A stretch of 64,000 nucleotides of DNA from Primorskyibacter sedentarius (GCF_004342065.1 NZ_SLZU01000009.1:62001-126000); one strand, 5' to 3'. Numbered from the stretch's first letter, positions 18,657 through 27,904 are shown. Numbers and translations are program-made. Notes: generated by a model not told the origin, from the sequence alone.

Positions 18657-18956
18657 TCACGCCCCGGTGCTGGCTTTGGTCTTGCGCGGCTTTGCAGCCG
18701 TTTTCGCTTTGGCCGGGGCCTTTGCCGCGGCCGCAGCTTTCGGCTTTGCCTTCGCGCGGGTCGCTGGTTTCGCAGCAGGTTTCGCGGCAACTTTCGTCCG
18801 GGTGGTCTTGCGCTTGGCCGGTTTGGCGGTCGCGGTCAGTGCGGCCACGGCCTGATGCCAATGCTCTTGGGCGCGGCCTTCGGGCTGGCCCTCTTCAAGC
18901 CAGATGTAGAAGGCGGCTTCTGCAATCTGGGCGTCATCGGTGATTGTGTTGGTCAT
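18657..18956 (-). CDS. DUF2934 protein with Lys/Ala-rich histone H1-like tail
   Basis: A 99-residue protein. Residues 5-40 form a DUF2934 helix pair (IAEAAFYIWLEEGQPEG...HW), and the remaining half is almost only Lys, Ala, Pro, Thr and Arg, with repeats of AAKPA and KAKPKAAA types, as in histone H1-like nucleoid proteins. The start is the ATG after GAGGA; longer in-frame starts add sequence unlike the family. Likely a small basic nucleic-acid-binding protein, function unknown. It is divergent from the gene at 19118, with a palindrome in the gap. Confidence 0.8.
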   Translation of the reverse strand: MTNTITDDAQIAEAAFYIWLEEGQPEGRAQEHWHQAVAALTATAKPAKRKTTRTKVAAKPAAKPATRAKAKPKAAAAAKAPAKAKTAAKPRKTKASTGA

Positions 18957-18987
18957 TCGATGGGTCCTCGACAAGTAAAGTTGATAA

Positions 18988-18999
18988 GTTAGCGCTAAC
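18988..18999. promoter_or_regulatory. Palindrome GTTAGCGCTAAC, candidate LacI-type operator
   Basis: A perfect 12-base palindrome with the central CG typical of LacI-family operators. It sits in the 161-base divergent gap between the DUF2934 gene and the glycosyltransferase-like gene, 32 bases before the former's start. No LacI regulator is in the window. Confidence 0.4.
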
Positions 19000-19117
19000 G
19001 TCATACGGGAAATGCCGCGTTTGCGCAATTTATTTCGCAGGTGCAGCATTGTCGCAGGTCTGGCGCCGCCCGTCATTCCACGGTAACACCCGCCCAAAGC
19101 CGCAGGAGGGCCCGCGC

Positions 19118-19915
19118 GTGGTCGCCAATATCATCTGTATCAAATGGGGCACGCTGTTCGGTCCGGAATACGTCAATCGGCTGTATTCCGGCGTGCGTCG
19201 TAACCTGTCTCAGCCAGTGCGCTTCTTTTGCATGACGGAAGAAACCAACGGTCTGCACCCGGATGTCGAAGTGCTGCCATTGCCTGTCGAACCCTATGCC
19301 GAGCCGATGGCCGCGGCACTGGCCGTCGCCAACCGGCAAGGTGCGATGCGCAAGGTTTCGCTGTTCCGCCCCGATCTTGTGCCTGATCTTGACGGTCCGT
19401 TTCTGGGCTTCGATCTGGACGTGGTCATCACCGGCGACCTGACCCCGATCTGGGAGATGCCCGCCGACAAGATCTCGATGCGCCATGATTGGACGGAAAA
19501 GCGCAAGGGGCGCCCCACCGGGCATGGTTCCGTCTTCCGCTTCAACCCGGCGCGGCACGGCTATCTTTACAATGACCTTGCCGCCAACCCCTATGCAGAG
19601 GTCGAAAAGGCGCGCGGCTCAGAGCAGCGCTATACCTCGCACAAGGCGATGGACAACGGCGATTTTGAATACATCCCGGGCGAATGGGTCGTCAGTTTCA
19701 AGTATGACTGCCTTGGACTTCCGCCAGTCAATTACCTGCGCGACCCCGTCCTGCCGCCCGAAGCCCGCGTCGTGTGCTTCCACGGACGGCCAAAAATGTC
19801 AGAGGCTGTCACCGGCTATAAAGGGTCGTGGATCCGGCACTCGCGCCCTTGCGCCTGGCTGAAAGACCACTGGATCGACCGCGCCCGCGCTGACCTTGGC
19901 CCTGAATGGGCCTGA
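19118..19915 (+). CDS. Glycosyltransferase-like protein (DxD-containing), function unassigned
   Basis: A 265-residue cytoplasmic protein starting at GTG, 8 bases after AGGAGG. It opens with NIICIKWGTLFGPEYVNRLY, and FLGFDLDVVITGDLTPIW carries a DLD triad at residues 99-101 of the kind that binds metal-nucleotide sugar in GT-A enzymes. The C-terminal half has CFHGRPKMSEAV and a Trp-rich end. I recognise the general style (roseobacter glycosyltransferase-like proteins) but not the substrate. No polysaccharide genes are adjacent. Confidence 0.7.
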   Translation: MVANIICIKWGTLFGPEYVNRLYSGVRRNLSQPVRFFCMTEETNGLHPDVEVLPLPVEPYAEPMAAALAVANRQGAMRKVSLFRPDLVPDLDGPFLGFDLDVVITGDLTPIWEMPADKISMRHDWTEKRKGRPTGHGSVFRFNPARHGYLYNDLAANPYAEVEKARGSEQRYTSHKAMDNGDFEYIPGEWVVSFKYDCLGLPPVNYLRDPVLPPEARVVCFHGRPKMSEAVTGYKGSWIRHSRPCAWLKDHWIDRARADLGPEWA

Positions 19916-19983
19916 CATTCTGGCATCCTTGATTTCCGGAACGTGTCTGCGGGCAGCGGAGCCCTCAGCGTTCACCGGCAGGA

Positions 19984-20991
19984 TTACCCGCCGGTATGGC
20001 TCATGTGGCGTGACATCTGGCCGTCCAGTGCCTGCCGGGAATAGTCAAAATCATGGCCCTTGGGCTTGTGCGAGATCGCCTCGCGGATCGCGTCCCGCAG
20101 CGCGTCTTCGCTATGCGGATGGTTGCGCAACGGCGCGCGCAGGTCGGCATTGTCTTCCTGACCCAGGCACATGAACAATTCGCCAGTGCAGGTCAGACGC
20201 ACCCGGTTGCAGCTTTCGCAGAAATTGTGGCTGAGCGGGGTGATAAATCCGACCTTTTGGCCGGATTCTTCCAGCTGCACATAGCGCGCAGGCCCACCGG
20301 AACGTTCTGCCAGATCGGTCAGACTGTAATGGCTGCCCAGGGTCTCGCGCAGGTCCGACAGGGCCCAATACTGGCCAAGGCGGTTTTCGTTCCCGATATC
20401 CCCCATCGGCATGACCTCGATCCAGGTCAGGTCCATATCGCGTTCTGCGCACCATTCGGTGAGGGTCAGCAATTCGTCTTCGTTGAAGCCTTTCAGGGCG
20501 ACTGTGTTTATTTTTACGCGCATGCCTGCTTTTTGGGCCGCGTCGATGCCGCGCAGCACCTGTGGCAGGCGGCCCCAGCGGGTGATCTCGGCAAACTTGC
20601 CCTCGTCCAGCGTATCGAGCGAGATGTTCACCCGCCGCACGCCTGCATCCCAAAGCGGCTGCGCGAAGCGTTCGAGCTGTGACCCGTTGGTTGTCAGGGT
20701 CAATTCGCGCAGTGCACCGCTTTCCAGATGCCGCGACATGCCGTTGAAGAACGTCATGATGCCCTTGCGCACCAGAGGCTCGCCCCCGGTGATGCGCAGC
20801 TTTTCAACGCCCATCTCGATGAAGGTCGAACACATCCGATCCAGCTCTTCCAAGGTCAGAAGCTCTTTTTTCGGCAGGAACGTCATGTTTTCCGACATGC
20901 AGTAGACACAACGGAAATCACAACGGTCGGTGACCGATACCCGAAGGTAGGTGATGGGGCGCAGAAACGGGTCGATGAGGGGCGTTTTCAT
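19984..20991 (-). CDS. moaA: GTP 3',8-cyclase (molybdenum cofactor biosynthesis protein A)
   Basis: A 335-residue radical SAM enzyme. Cys24, Cys28 and Cys31 (CDFRCVYC) bind the SAM cluster, and a second cluster is bound by the C-terminal [11 protein letters not shown] motif. It ends in the double glycine needed for activity (SHTGG). It converts GTP to 3',8-cyclo-dihydro-GTP, the first step to molybdopterin, in the cytoplasm. The ATG at 20991 gives the family start [20 protein letters not shown]. No other moa genes are near. Confidence 0.96.
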   Translation of the reverse strand: MKTPLIDPFLRPITYLRVSVTDRCDFRCVYCMSENMTFLPKKELLTLEELDRMCSTFIEMGVEKLRITGGEPLVRKGIMTFFNGMSRHLESGALRELTLTTNGSQLERFAQPLWDAGVRRVNISLDTLDEGKFAEITRWGRLPQVLRGIDAAQKAGMRVKINTVALKGFNEDELLTLTEWCAERDMDLTWIEVMPMGDIGNENRLGQYWALSDLRETLGSHYSLTDLAERSGGPARYVQLEESGQKVGFITPLSHNFCESCNRVRLTCTGELFMCLGQEDNADLRAPLRNHPHSEDALRDAIREAISHKPKGHDFDYSRQALDGQMSRHMSHTGG

Positions 20992-21075
20992 AGAATGAAG
21001 GTAACTCTGCGGAGGCCCGCCTGCAAGGGTTGCGCGCTCTGGACCTTGCACGACGTTGGTCCTATCGTTCCGGTC

Positions 21076-21570
21076 ATGAAACGAATTGCGCCCCCTTTAC
21101 TGATCGTTGCAGTCGCGGCCCTTGCAGGCTGTAGCGAAACGCCGTTTGGCGAAGCCCAACCCACTGCCGAGACTGTCGTACTGGCAAAGCCTGATCAGAC
21201 AAGGCCGCAAGCGCGCCCTGCGATCAGCCCGCCCGCGAATGCGCGCACCGCCGAGGCTTTCGATACGGTGAGCGCCGAGGAAAAGGCCGCCGCCGTCGCC
21301 GTGCCTGCGGCCAGGACCGAACAGAAAATTGGAATGACGGTTGCCTCGCTTGGTGATCCGACGCAGCCCGGTCTCTGGCTGAAAACGCCACTGGTGAATG
21401 CGCCGCGCAAGGGGCGGGTTGTCTATCCCGGCTCCGGCAAATCGGCGCAGGTGGATCTGATCCCGCTCGACGCCGATGCAGGGGCCGGAAGCCAGATATC
21501 TCTATCCGCCATGCGGCTGATCGAGGCGCCCTTGACCGACCTGCCGGAAATCGAAGTCTTCGGTTCCTGA
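21076..21570 (+). CDS. Putative lipoprotein, unknown function
   Basis: A 164-residue protein with a lipoprotein signal peptide: basic start MKR, hydrophobic core, and the lipobox LAGC with the lipidated cysteine at residue 19. The mature part is Ala/Pro-rich at first (20-90), then has [18 protein letters not shown] and ends in a short D/E-rich region. No domain is recognised. The Asp at other lipoproteins' +2 position is a Ser here, so outer-membrane sorting is likely. It is divergent from moaA; the 84-base gap shows no clear promoter. Confidence 0.75.
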   Translation: MKRIAPPLLIVAVAALAGCSETPFGEAQPTAETVVLAKPDQTRPQARPAISPPANARTAEAFDTVSAEEKAAAVAVPAARTEQKIGMTVASLGDPTQPGLWLKTPLVNAPRKGRVVYPGSGKSAQVDLIPLDADAGAGSQISLSAMRLIEAPLTDLPEIEVFGS

Positions 21571-21753
21571 TTCAAGCGGCTGTGGCCCCAGTTCGTGCGT
21601 TTTACGTGGTGGCAGACTGCAAGGTGCCGCCACGCAGCGCAGCGAAATGGTGTCGGGCCGTATGCCGCCAAGGTGTTGGTTCCAGCCATCGGTATGCTGA
21701 TTGGCACCGTGTGCAGTGCGCGAACCAGCAGACAGGTTCCGAGGCGGCTTTTG

Positions 21754-22434
21754 TCAGGGCGACAGGTGCCTTTCGGCTTCTTTCCGCGCAAACGCCTTCA
21801 TGCCGCTGCCATGCTCTGCAAGGAAAGCGCGGGTCTGGTCCGGCGCGTGGCGCGACAGGTCACGCAGCCACCATGCGACCGCCTTCTGGATGAACCAGTC
21901 CGGATCGGATACATAGCCCGCCGCCCAGCCAAGCACGCGCTCCCGGATCGCCAGATCATCAGGCGAAGGATGGTTCTGCTTTGTCCAGGGCAGGGTGATC
22001 ACCAGTGCCGCGCGGCGGGTCCACATGTGCTCGCTTCGCGTCCATGTCTCGACCGTATCTAGCCGCGCACGATCCGCCAGAAGACGCCGCCCGCCAGCCG
22101 AACAGACGTGATCCGCCAGGGCCCAGCTGTCAAAATCCGGCACCCAGCTGCAAACAAGATCCCACACGGCCTCGTCCGGGCGCATCCGGGCCTGTGTCAG
22201 CAGCTTGGCCGCAGCCAGCCGCGCCTCGAAGATGTCGGTCTGCCACAGCGCGTGGGCAAGGGCGACGCGGTCTTCTACGCTCAGATCCTGCCGCCACGCC
22301 TTCGTCAGATCATTGACCACAGGGTTGGGCAGCCCGAGATAGCGCCGGGGGGCCTTGTGATACGCAGCCATCTGTTCGGCACGGGCCGGATCGGCCTGCG
22401 CCTCCAGCGCGTCGAGCGCGTCGTCCAGCGTCAT
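21754..22434 (-). CDS. DNA alkylation repair protein (AlkD-like HEAT-repeat glycosylase family)
   Basis: A 226-residue all-helical protein of the AlkD/DNA_alkylation_rep family: YHKAPRRYLGLPNPVVNDL near residue 25, SWALADHVCSAGGRRLL near 105, WTRRAALVITLPW, and DPDWFIQKAVAWWLRDLS near 185. AlkD excises bulky cationic alkylated bases without base flipping; whether this member keeps the activity is not shown. It overlaps the end of glmS by four bases (ATGA) and is probably cotranscribed. The convergent 183-base gap to 21571 holds no gene or clear signal. Confidence 0.87.
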   Translation of the reverse strand: MTLDDALDALEAQADPARAEQMAAYHKAPRRYLGLPNPVVNDLTKAWRQDLSVEDRVALAHALWQTDIFEARLAAAKLLTQARMRPDEAVWDLVCSWVPDFDSWALADHVCSAGGRRLLADRARLDTVETWTRSEHMWTRRAALVITLPWTKQNHPSPDDLAIRERVLGWAAGYVSDPDWFIQKAVAWWLRDLSRHAPDQTRAFLAEHGSGMKAFARKEAERHLSP

Positions 22435-24254
22435 TCCACCGTCACGGATTTCGCAAGATTGCGCGGCTGGTCAACATCGGTGCCCTTCGCGATCGCGGTA
22501 TGATAGGCCAGCTGCTGCGCTGGCAGGGCGTAAAGGATCGGGGTCAGGATCGGCGCGACGCTGGGCAGGATGATCTGCTGCCACACACCTTCGCCCGCAT
22601 CCTGCGCGCCCTCGGAATCCGTGATCAAAAGCACTTTGCCACCGCGGGCCATGACCTCTTGCATGTTGGACACGGTTTTGTCGAAAAGCGCATCCCGCGG
22701 GGCCATGACCACCACTGGCACGGTCTTGTCGATCAGCGCAATGGGGCCGTGTTTCAGCTCACCCGATGCATAAGCTTCGGCATGTATATAGCTGATTTCC
22801 TTAAGCTTCAGGGCGCCTTCCAGGGCAAGCGGGAACATCAGGCCCCGGCCCAGGAACAGCACGTCACGCGCCTCGGCCAGTTTGCGGGCGACCTTGCGGA
22901 CATCCTTGCCCCGCTCCAAGGCCGCATTCAGGACGCCGGGCAGGCTGCGCAGCTCTGCCAGATGTGCGGCAAGCTCGTCAGCGCTCATCTCGCCCCGGTC
23001 CGTGGCCGCCTTCAGGGCCAGAAGCAGCAGAACGACCAATTGGCAGGTAAAGGCCTTGGTGGAGGCGACGCCGACCTCGACACCGGCATGGATCGGCAGC
23101 GCCAGATCGCTTTCCCGCGCGATGGAGCTTTCGGGGACATTGACGACCGAGACGATCCGCTCTGCCTTTTCGTGACAGTAGCGCAACGCGGCGAGCGTGT
23201 CGGCCGTCTCGCCCGACTGGCTGACGAAAAGCGCCGTGGTGCGGGCCGGAATGGGCGGCTCGCGATACCGGAATTCCGACGCGATATCGACATCCACGGG
23301 GATACGCGCAAACTGTTCGAACCAGTATTTCGCGGTCAGGCACGCATAGGATGCGGTGCCGCAGGCCACCATCGTCAGGCGGTCGACAGTTGTGAAATCG
23401 ATCCCGTCACCGGGCAGGGCGATGCCTTTGCCGTCGGGCGTCAGGTAGGACCGGATCGCCTCGGCCAGCACGGTGGGCTGCTCTGCGATTTCCTTGGCCA
23501 TGAAGTGTTTGTGGCCGCCCTTGTCCACGCGGGCGGCATCCTGATGGATTTTCCGGACCGGGCGATTGACCAGATTGCCTGCCTCGTCCCGGATTTCGAT
23601 GCTGGAGCGTGTCAGAACCGCGCGGTCGCCTTCATCAAGATAGGTGATGCGGTCGGTCAGCGGCCCAAGGGCGATTGCGTCTGAGCCGACAAATACTTCG
23701 CCGTCGCCATGCCCGATTGCCAGCGGCGACCCCTTTCGCGCCGCGATCAGCAGATCATCCTCGCCCTCGAACAGGAAGACCAGCGCGAAGGCGCCGTGCA
23801 GCTGGTTCAGCGTGGCCGTCGCAGCCTCTGCCGGGGATTTGCCCTGCGCCATATGGTGCTGCGTCATCAATGCGACGGTTTCGGTGTCGGTCTCGGTCGC
23901 GAATTTGATGCCTTTTTCGGCCAGTTCGGCGCGCAGCTCGCGGTAGTTTTCAATGATCCCGTTATGGACGACCGCAACGGGGCCGGCGCGGTGGGGGTGG
24001 GCGTTGATCTCAGTCGGTGCGCCATGCGTGGCCCAGCGGGTGTGCCCGATCCCGGCCTTGCCGACCAGCGGTTCATGCACAAGAAGATCCGACAGGTTGA
24101 CCAGCTTTCCGACCGCGCGGCGCCGGTCCAGCGCGCCTTCGTTGACGGTGGCGATGCCGGCGCTGTCATAGCCCCGGTATTCCAGCCGTTTCAGCGCCTC
24201 GACAAGCAGCGGGGCGGCCTCATGGTCGCCCAGAACCCCAACAATACCACACAT
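22431..24254 (-). CDS. glmS: Glutamine-fructose-6-phosphate aminotransferase (isomerizing)
   Basis: A 607-residue enzyme that makes glucosamine-6-phosphate from fructose-6-phosphate and glutamine, the entry to peptidoglycan and LPS amino sugars. The N-terminal glutaminase starts MCGIVGVLGDHEAAP with Cys2 as nucleophile after Met removal and has LEYRGYDSAG. Two SIS domains follow (SQSGETADTLAALRY, then the YASGELKHGPIALID region), and it ends in PRNLAKSVTVE as the family does. It lies 4 bases after glmU. No glmS riboswitch is expected or seen. Confidence 0.97.
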   Translation of the reverse strand: MCGIVGVLGDHEAAPLLVEALKRLEYRGYDSAGIATVNEGALDRRRAVGKLVNLSDLLVHEPLVGKAGIGHTRWATHGAPTEINAHPHRAGPVAVVHNGIIENYRELRAELAEKGIKFATETDTETVALMTQHHMAQGKSPAEAATATLNQLHGAFALVFLFEGEDDLLIAARKGSPLAIGHGDGEVFVGSDAIALGPLTDRITYLDEGDRAVLTRSSIEIRDEAGNLVNRPVRKIHQDAARVDKGGHKHFMAKEIAEQPTVLAEAIRSYLTPDGKGIALPGDGIDFTTVDRLTMVACGTASYACLTAKYWFEQFARIPVDVDIASEFRYREPPIPARTTALFVSQSGETADTLAALRYCHEKAERIVSVVNVPESSIARESDLALPIHAGVEVGVASTKAFTCQLVVLLLLALKAATDRGEMSADELAAHLAELRSLPGVLNAALERGKDVRKVARKLAEARDVLFLGRGLMFPLALEGALKLKEISYIHAEAYASGELKHGPIALIDKTVPVVVMAPRDALFDKTVSNMQEVMARGGKVLLITDSEGAQDAGEGVWQQIILPSVAPILTPILYALPAQQLAYHTAIAKGTDVDQPRNLAKSVTVE

Positions 24255-24258
24255 GAAC

Positions 24259-25611
24259 TCACGCCTCTTTTTTCTGTTTGGCCTTCTTCGCCTTCAGGAT
24301 TTCCACCAGCTTGCGCGCCAGTCCCGGTTTGGTCTGCTGGTCGGCGCGGGCGATCGCAAGCGCGCCGTCGGGCACATCCTGCGTGATGACGGATCCGCTG
24401 CCTGTCATCGCCTCGTTGCCGACACGGACAGGGGCGACCAGCATGGTGTTTGACCCGATAAAGGCCTTGGCGCCGATGTCAGTCCGGTGCTTCATCACGC
24501 CGTCATAGTTGCAGGTGATCGTGCCTGCGCCAAGATTGGCCCCTGCGCCAACATCGGCATCGCCGATATAGCTGAGGTGGTTGGCCTTGGCGCCTTCGTG
24601 CAGATGGGCGTTCTTGACCTCGACGAAATTGCCCACGCGGACATCATTGTCGAGTTCGGCGCCCGGACGCAGCCGCGCATAGGGGCCGACAATGGCGCCC
24701 TGGCTGACATGGGCGCCCTCAAGATGCGAAAACGCGCGGATGCGGGCGCCGGATTCCACCGTCACGCCGGGGGCAAAGACGACATAGGGCTCTACCTCGG
24801 CACCATTTCCGATGACCGTGTCATAGGCAAAGATCACCGTGTCGGGCGCCTGCATGACAACGCCATCCTCCAGCAGCTCTGCACGGCGGCGCGCCTGAAA
24901 GGCGACCTCTGCCGCGGCAAGTTCGGGGCGGGAGTTGATCCCCAGCGTTTCGGCCTCGTCGCAGGTGACGGCCGTTGCGTTCAGCCCGCGTTCGCGAGCG
25001 ATGGCCACGATATCTGTCAGGTAGTATTCACCGCTGGCATTGTCATTGCCGACCGCGTCGATCAATTGGAACAGCGTTTCGGCATTGGCGCAGACCACGC
25101 CGGAATTGCACAGGGAGATGGCGCGTTCCGCCTCGCTTGCATCCTTGTATTCGACGATACGGGCCAGCGTATCACCGTCAGTCACAAGGCGGCCGTAGCG
25201 ACCGGGATCGGCAGCTTCGAAGCCCAGCACCACCACATCGGCGCGCGCGCGGGCGCCGCACATCCGTTGCAGGGTCTCTTCCGAAATGAAGGGCGTGTCG
25301 CCGTAAAGCACGATCACGTCACCGGCAAATCCGTCAAGAGCCGGGCGGGCCTGTGCCACGGCATGGGCCGTGCCCAGTTGCTCGGTCTGAAGAACGACCT
25401 CGACTTCGGGGTCATGGTCTTTGGCTGCGGCAGTCACCTGCTCGGCGCCGTGCCCGGCGACAATCACCCGGTGCTGCGGGTCCAGCGCGGCGCCCGACTG
25501 CATGGCATGGGCCAGAAGCGGCGCGCCTGCCAGCTTGTGCAACACCTTGGGCAGGTCGGATTGCATGCGGGTGCCTTTGCCTGCGGCAAGGATGACAAGT
25601 GCGATGCTCAT
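24259..25611 (-). CDS. glmU: Bifunctional GlmU: glucosamine-1-phosphate acetyltransferase / GlcNAc-1-phosphate uridyltransferase
   Basis: A 450-residue two-domain enzyme. The N-terminal uridyltransferase has the loop LAAGKGTRMQSDLPKVLH and LYGDTPFI; the C-terminal part is a left-handed beta helix of hexapeptide repeats with the acetyltransferase motif NHLSYIGDADVGAGANLG. It makes UDP-GlcNAc in the cytoplasm. The operon glmU-glmS-alkD-like puts two steps of the same pathway together. It is divergent from gph across 118 bases. Confidence 0.97.
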   Translation of the reverse strand: MSIALVILAAGKGTRMQSDLPKVLHKLAGAPLLAHAMQSGAALDPQHRVIVAGHGAEQVTAAAKDHDPEVEVVLQTEQLGTAHAVAQARPALDGFAGDVIVLYGDTPFISEETLQRMCGARARADVVVLGFEAADPGRYGRLVTDGDTLARIVEYKDASEAERAISLCNSGVVCANAETLFQLIDAVGNDNASGEYYLTDIVAIARERGLNATAVTCDEAETLGINSRPELAAAEVAFQARRRAELLEDGVVMQAPDTVIFAYDTVIGNGAEVEPYVVFAPGVTVESGARIRAFSHLEGAHVSQGAIVGPYARLRPGAELDNDVRVGNFVEVKNAHLHEGAKANHLSYIGDADVGAGANLGAGTITCNYDGVMKHRTDIGAKAFIGSNTMLVAPVRVGNEAMTGSGSVITQDVPDGALAIARADQQTKPGLARKLVEILKAKKAKQKKEA

Positions 25612-25729
25612 GCGGTTTCTCTTTGTTATTTTGTTGCGCCCGTTTTATCGGTCTGGTGATGGACTGCAAGCGGTGTGGTATCACGTCTGATTGCGGGTTG
25701 TGACAGGTTTTTGCAGGTAAGGGCAGGCA

Positions 25730-26404
25730 ATGCGGACAGTGATTTTCGATCTTGACGGAACGTTGGCGGATACCAGCGCAGATCTGATCGCAGCGGCGAA
25801 CCATTGCTTTCGGGCGATGGGGGCTGGCGATGTGCTGGACCCGGTGGCCGATGCTGCGACCGCCTTTCACGGCGGACGCGCCATGCTGACCCTTGGACTT
25901 ACCCGGCTTGAGGCGCTGTCGGATGCAGAGGTCAACCGCTGGTACCCGCATCTGCTTGGTGCCTACGGCGACGCCATTGACGTGCATACCCGGCTTTATC
26001 CCGGCGCGATGGAGGCCGTGGCCGCGCTCCGCGATGCGGGCGTCAGGGTCGGGGTCTGCACCAACAAGCCCGAAGGCCTTGCCGAAACGCTGCTGACGAG
26101 GCTGGGGGTGCGGGGGGCTTTCGCCTCCATGATCGGCGCCGACACGCTGCCGGTGCGCAAACCCGATCCTGCCCCCTATATCGCCGCGGTCGAGCAGGCA
26201 GGCGGGTCCGTGGCGCAAAGCTGCCTGATCGGGGACACGTCGACCGACCGCGAAACTGCTCGCGCGGCGGGCGTGCCGTGTGTCCTTGTGACTTTCGGGC
26301 CGGATGGCCATGCCGTGGCCGATCTGGAACCCGAGGAACTGCTGGCCCATTACGATGATCTGCCAGCCCTGGTGGAACGCCTGCTGCCAGTCATCGCAGC
26401 CTGA
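25730..26404 (+). CDS. gph: Phosphoglycolate phosphatase, HAD family
   Basis: A 224-residue HAD hydrolase with the four motifs: FDLDGTLADT at residues 6-15 (nucleophile Asp7, Asp9), VCTNKP near 109, Lys in VRKPDPAPY near 143, and GDTSTDRETARAAG near 170. The helical cap lies between motifs I and II. It removes 2-phosphoglycolate, made in DNA repair and oxygenase reactions. A related HAD specificity cannot be excluded by sequence alone. The downstream gene starts 143 bases later. Confidence 0.88.
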   Translation: MRTVIFDLDGTLADTSADLIAAANHCFRAMGAGDVLDPVADAATAFHGGRAMLTLGLTRLEALSDAEVNRWYPHLLGAYGDAIDVHTRLYPGAMEAVAALRDAGVRVGVCTNKPEGLAETLLTRLGVRGAFASMIGADTLPVRKPDPAPYIAAVEQAGGSVAQSCLIGDTSTDRETARAAGVPCVLVTFGPDGHAVADLEPEELLAHYDDLPALVERLLPVIAA

Positions 26405-26547
26405 GGCACCAGAAGGCAGCAAGTCTGCGTGATCCGAATGCGTGTGGCATCCCACGTGTAGCATTGAGGCCTGAGCGGCCGTGAAACTGCCTGTGGGCGA
26501 TCCGGCTAAACCTTGTCCGGCGTGCCCTTCGCTGTTTTAGTGGCGTC

Positions 26548-27777
26548 ATGTTGAAGGAAATCGACCAGATCGAGGTGACCTCGGATGGCAGGACGCATCG
26601 CATCGTTCTGGCGCAGGGCAATCTCGCGCGGATCGATGCCGCGCACCGGGTTGATCTGCTGGTGATTTCGGCCTTTCCGGGCGATTACACGCCAACCCCC
26701 ACCTCGATGGTGGGGCAGCTCGCCCGAAACGGTGTTTCCGTCGGCATGCTTGCCAAGATGAAGGCGATGGATCTGCGCGCGGAAAGCGGCGCTTGGCTCT
26801 CGCCACCGGTCGATGCGCCGGGGTTCGAACGACTGGTCTGTTTCGAACCCGAAGTGCTGGGCGCACCGCCCGCTGTCGTCGGAGAGCTGTTTCGGGCGCT
26901 GTTTCCGTTCCTCGAAACCGTGGCCGGGCAGGGAGAGCGCGACCTGTCCGTCGCCATGCCGCTGATTGCCACCGGCGACGCGGGCTGGAGCGACGCCCAG
27001 ATGATGGCGCCCCTGCTGGAGGCCGCGACGCGGTGGATGAAGCTCGGCCTGCCGATCTCGACGCTTTATATCGTTGCGCATAACGCGCCGAAGGCCGCGT
27101 CGATGCAGGCGGCGTTTTCGGCCTTCAAGCAGGAAGCAGAACCGGCATCTCCGCAAGATGGTGTCGCGCAGGAAATCTCACCGGCGGGCGGGGGCCCGGT
27201 CACCAGTCCGGCGCCCATGCCGACCCAATCCGCGCCACGCAGGAATCTTGCCAAGCGAAATTCCAGATTGCGGGACCACGTCAGAAAGCTCTTTGCTTTC
27301 GGCAAAGGCCCACGCCCGTCACCGCCACCGGCATCGCCACCCCCCTTGCCGCCAGACCCGAAATCGTCGGTATTTCTCAGCTATTCGTCGACAGACCGTA
27401 CCGCCGCCTTGCGCATTCTGGATGGGTTTCGAAAGATTGCGCCGCAAGTCAGGGTGTTCGAGTTCCGACGCGACATTCCGATCGGTGTCTCGTATCAAAG
27501 CCGCATCGACGACGCACTTGCGGCCAGTGACAAGGTGCTATGTCTTCTCAGCCCGGAATACATCAAGTCGCCGGAATGTCAGGAGGAGCTGATGGTCGCC
27601 CGCTTGCGTAACAAACGCGCCGGGTTCGAGCTTCTTTGGCCGGTGTACTGGCGAGAGGTGCATGGCGGCTTGAAGGACTGGCTGATGATCCTGAACCTTG
27701 CCGATTGCCGCGAATCGTCCAGCAAGGATCTGGATGCGACCGTGGCAAGGCTCGCCTCGGAACTCGCCAAGTCCTGA
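26548..27777 (+). CDS. Macro-like domain fused to a C-terminal TIR domain
   Basis: A 409-residue protein with two domains. Residues 272-400 are a TIR domain: SVFLSYSSTDRTAALRI, the BB-loop zone FRRDIPIGVSYQSRIDDAL, and SPEYIKSPECQEELM in which Glu347 of CxxE matches the catalytic Glu of NAD-cleaving TIRs. Residues about 30-190 look like a macro domain: RVDLLVISAFPGDYTP fits strand and loop 1, VAMPLIATGDAG (135-146) fits the ADP-ribose loop, and LPISTLYIV fits the last strand. A Pro-rich linker (about 195-270) joins them. The prediction is a soluble NADase or signal producer with a built-in ADP-ribose-type sensor, plausibly an antiphage immune protein; this is inference. No Shine-Dalgarno precedes the ATG, while TTTTAG ends 7 bases upstream of it, so the mRNA may be leaderless. 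No partner gene is adjacent. Confidence 0.78.
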   Translation: MLKEIDQIEVTSDGRTHRIVLAQGNLARIDAAHRVDLLVISAFPGDYTPTPTSMVGQLARNGVSVGMLAKMKAMDLRAESGAWLSPPVDAPGFERLVCFEPEVLGAPPAVVGELFRALFPFLETVAGQGERDLSVAMPLIATGDAGWSDAQMMAPLLEAATRWMKLGLPISTLYIVAHNAPKAASMQAAFSAFKQEAEPASPQDGVAQEISPAGGGPVTSPAPMPTQSAPRRNLAKRNSRLRDHVRKLFAFGKGPRPSPPPASPPPLPPDPKSSVFLSYSSTDRTAALRILDGFRKIAPQVRVFEFRRDIPIGVSYQSRIDDALAASDKVLCLLSPEYIKSPECQEELMVARLRNKRAGFELLWPVYWREVHGGLKDWLMILNLADCRESSSKDLDATVARLASELAKS

Positions 27778-27879
27778 GCCCATCAGGTGGCATCTCCCCC
27801 CCCCACGCAAGGTGCCGGTGAGCGGTAAGGGCGGCGAAGCCTGCACGCCACCCCGCCCTCACTTCAGAATCGACAAAGG

Positions 27880-27904
27880 CCCCAGCGGCAAGCGGCTGGG
27901 GTTT
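27880..27904 (+). terminator. Hairpin, probable terminator of the TIR gene, possibly bidirectional
   Basis: CCCCAGC (27880-27886) pairs with GCTGGGG (27895-27901) around an 8-base loop and is followed by TTT. On the minus strand it is followed by CCTTTGTC. It separates the TIR gene from the convergent creA gene. The same 150-base gap contains a run of nine C residues (27796-27804). Confidence 0.55.

Noticed and set aside
21571-21753. Possible small genes in the gap between the lipoprotein and the AlkD-like gene
   Set aside because: Open frames there are Arg/Cys-rich in all directions with no ribosome site; no support.
26548-27777. Complete Thoeris or other multi-gene defence system around the TIR gene
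   Set aside because: Neighbours are gph and creA; there is no separate effector, SIR2 or second TIR gene. Kept only as a single-protein candidate.
27796-27804. Run of nine C residues as a phase-variation tract for the TIR gene
   Set aside because: It lies 18 bases after the stop codon, outside any frame or promoter; more likely neutral.
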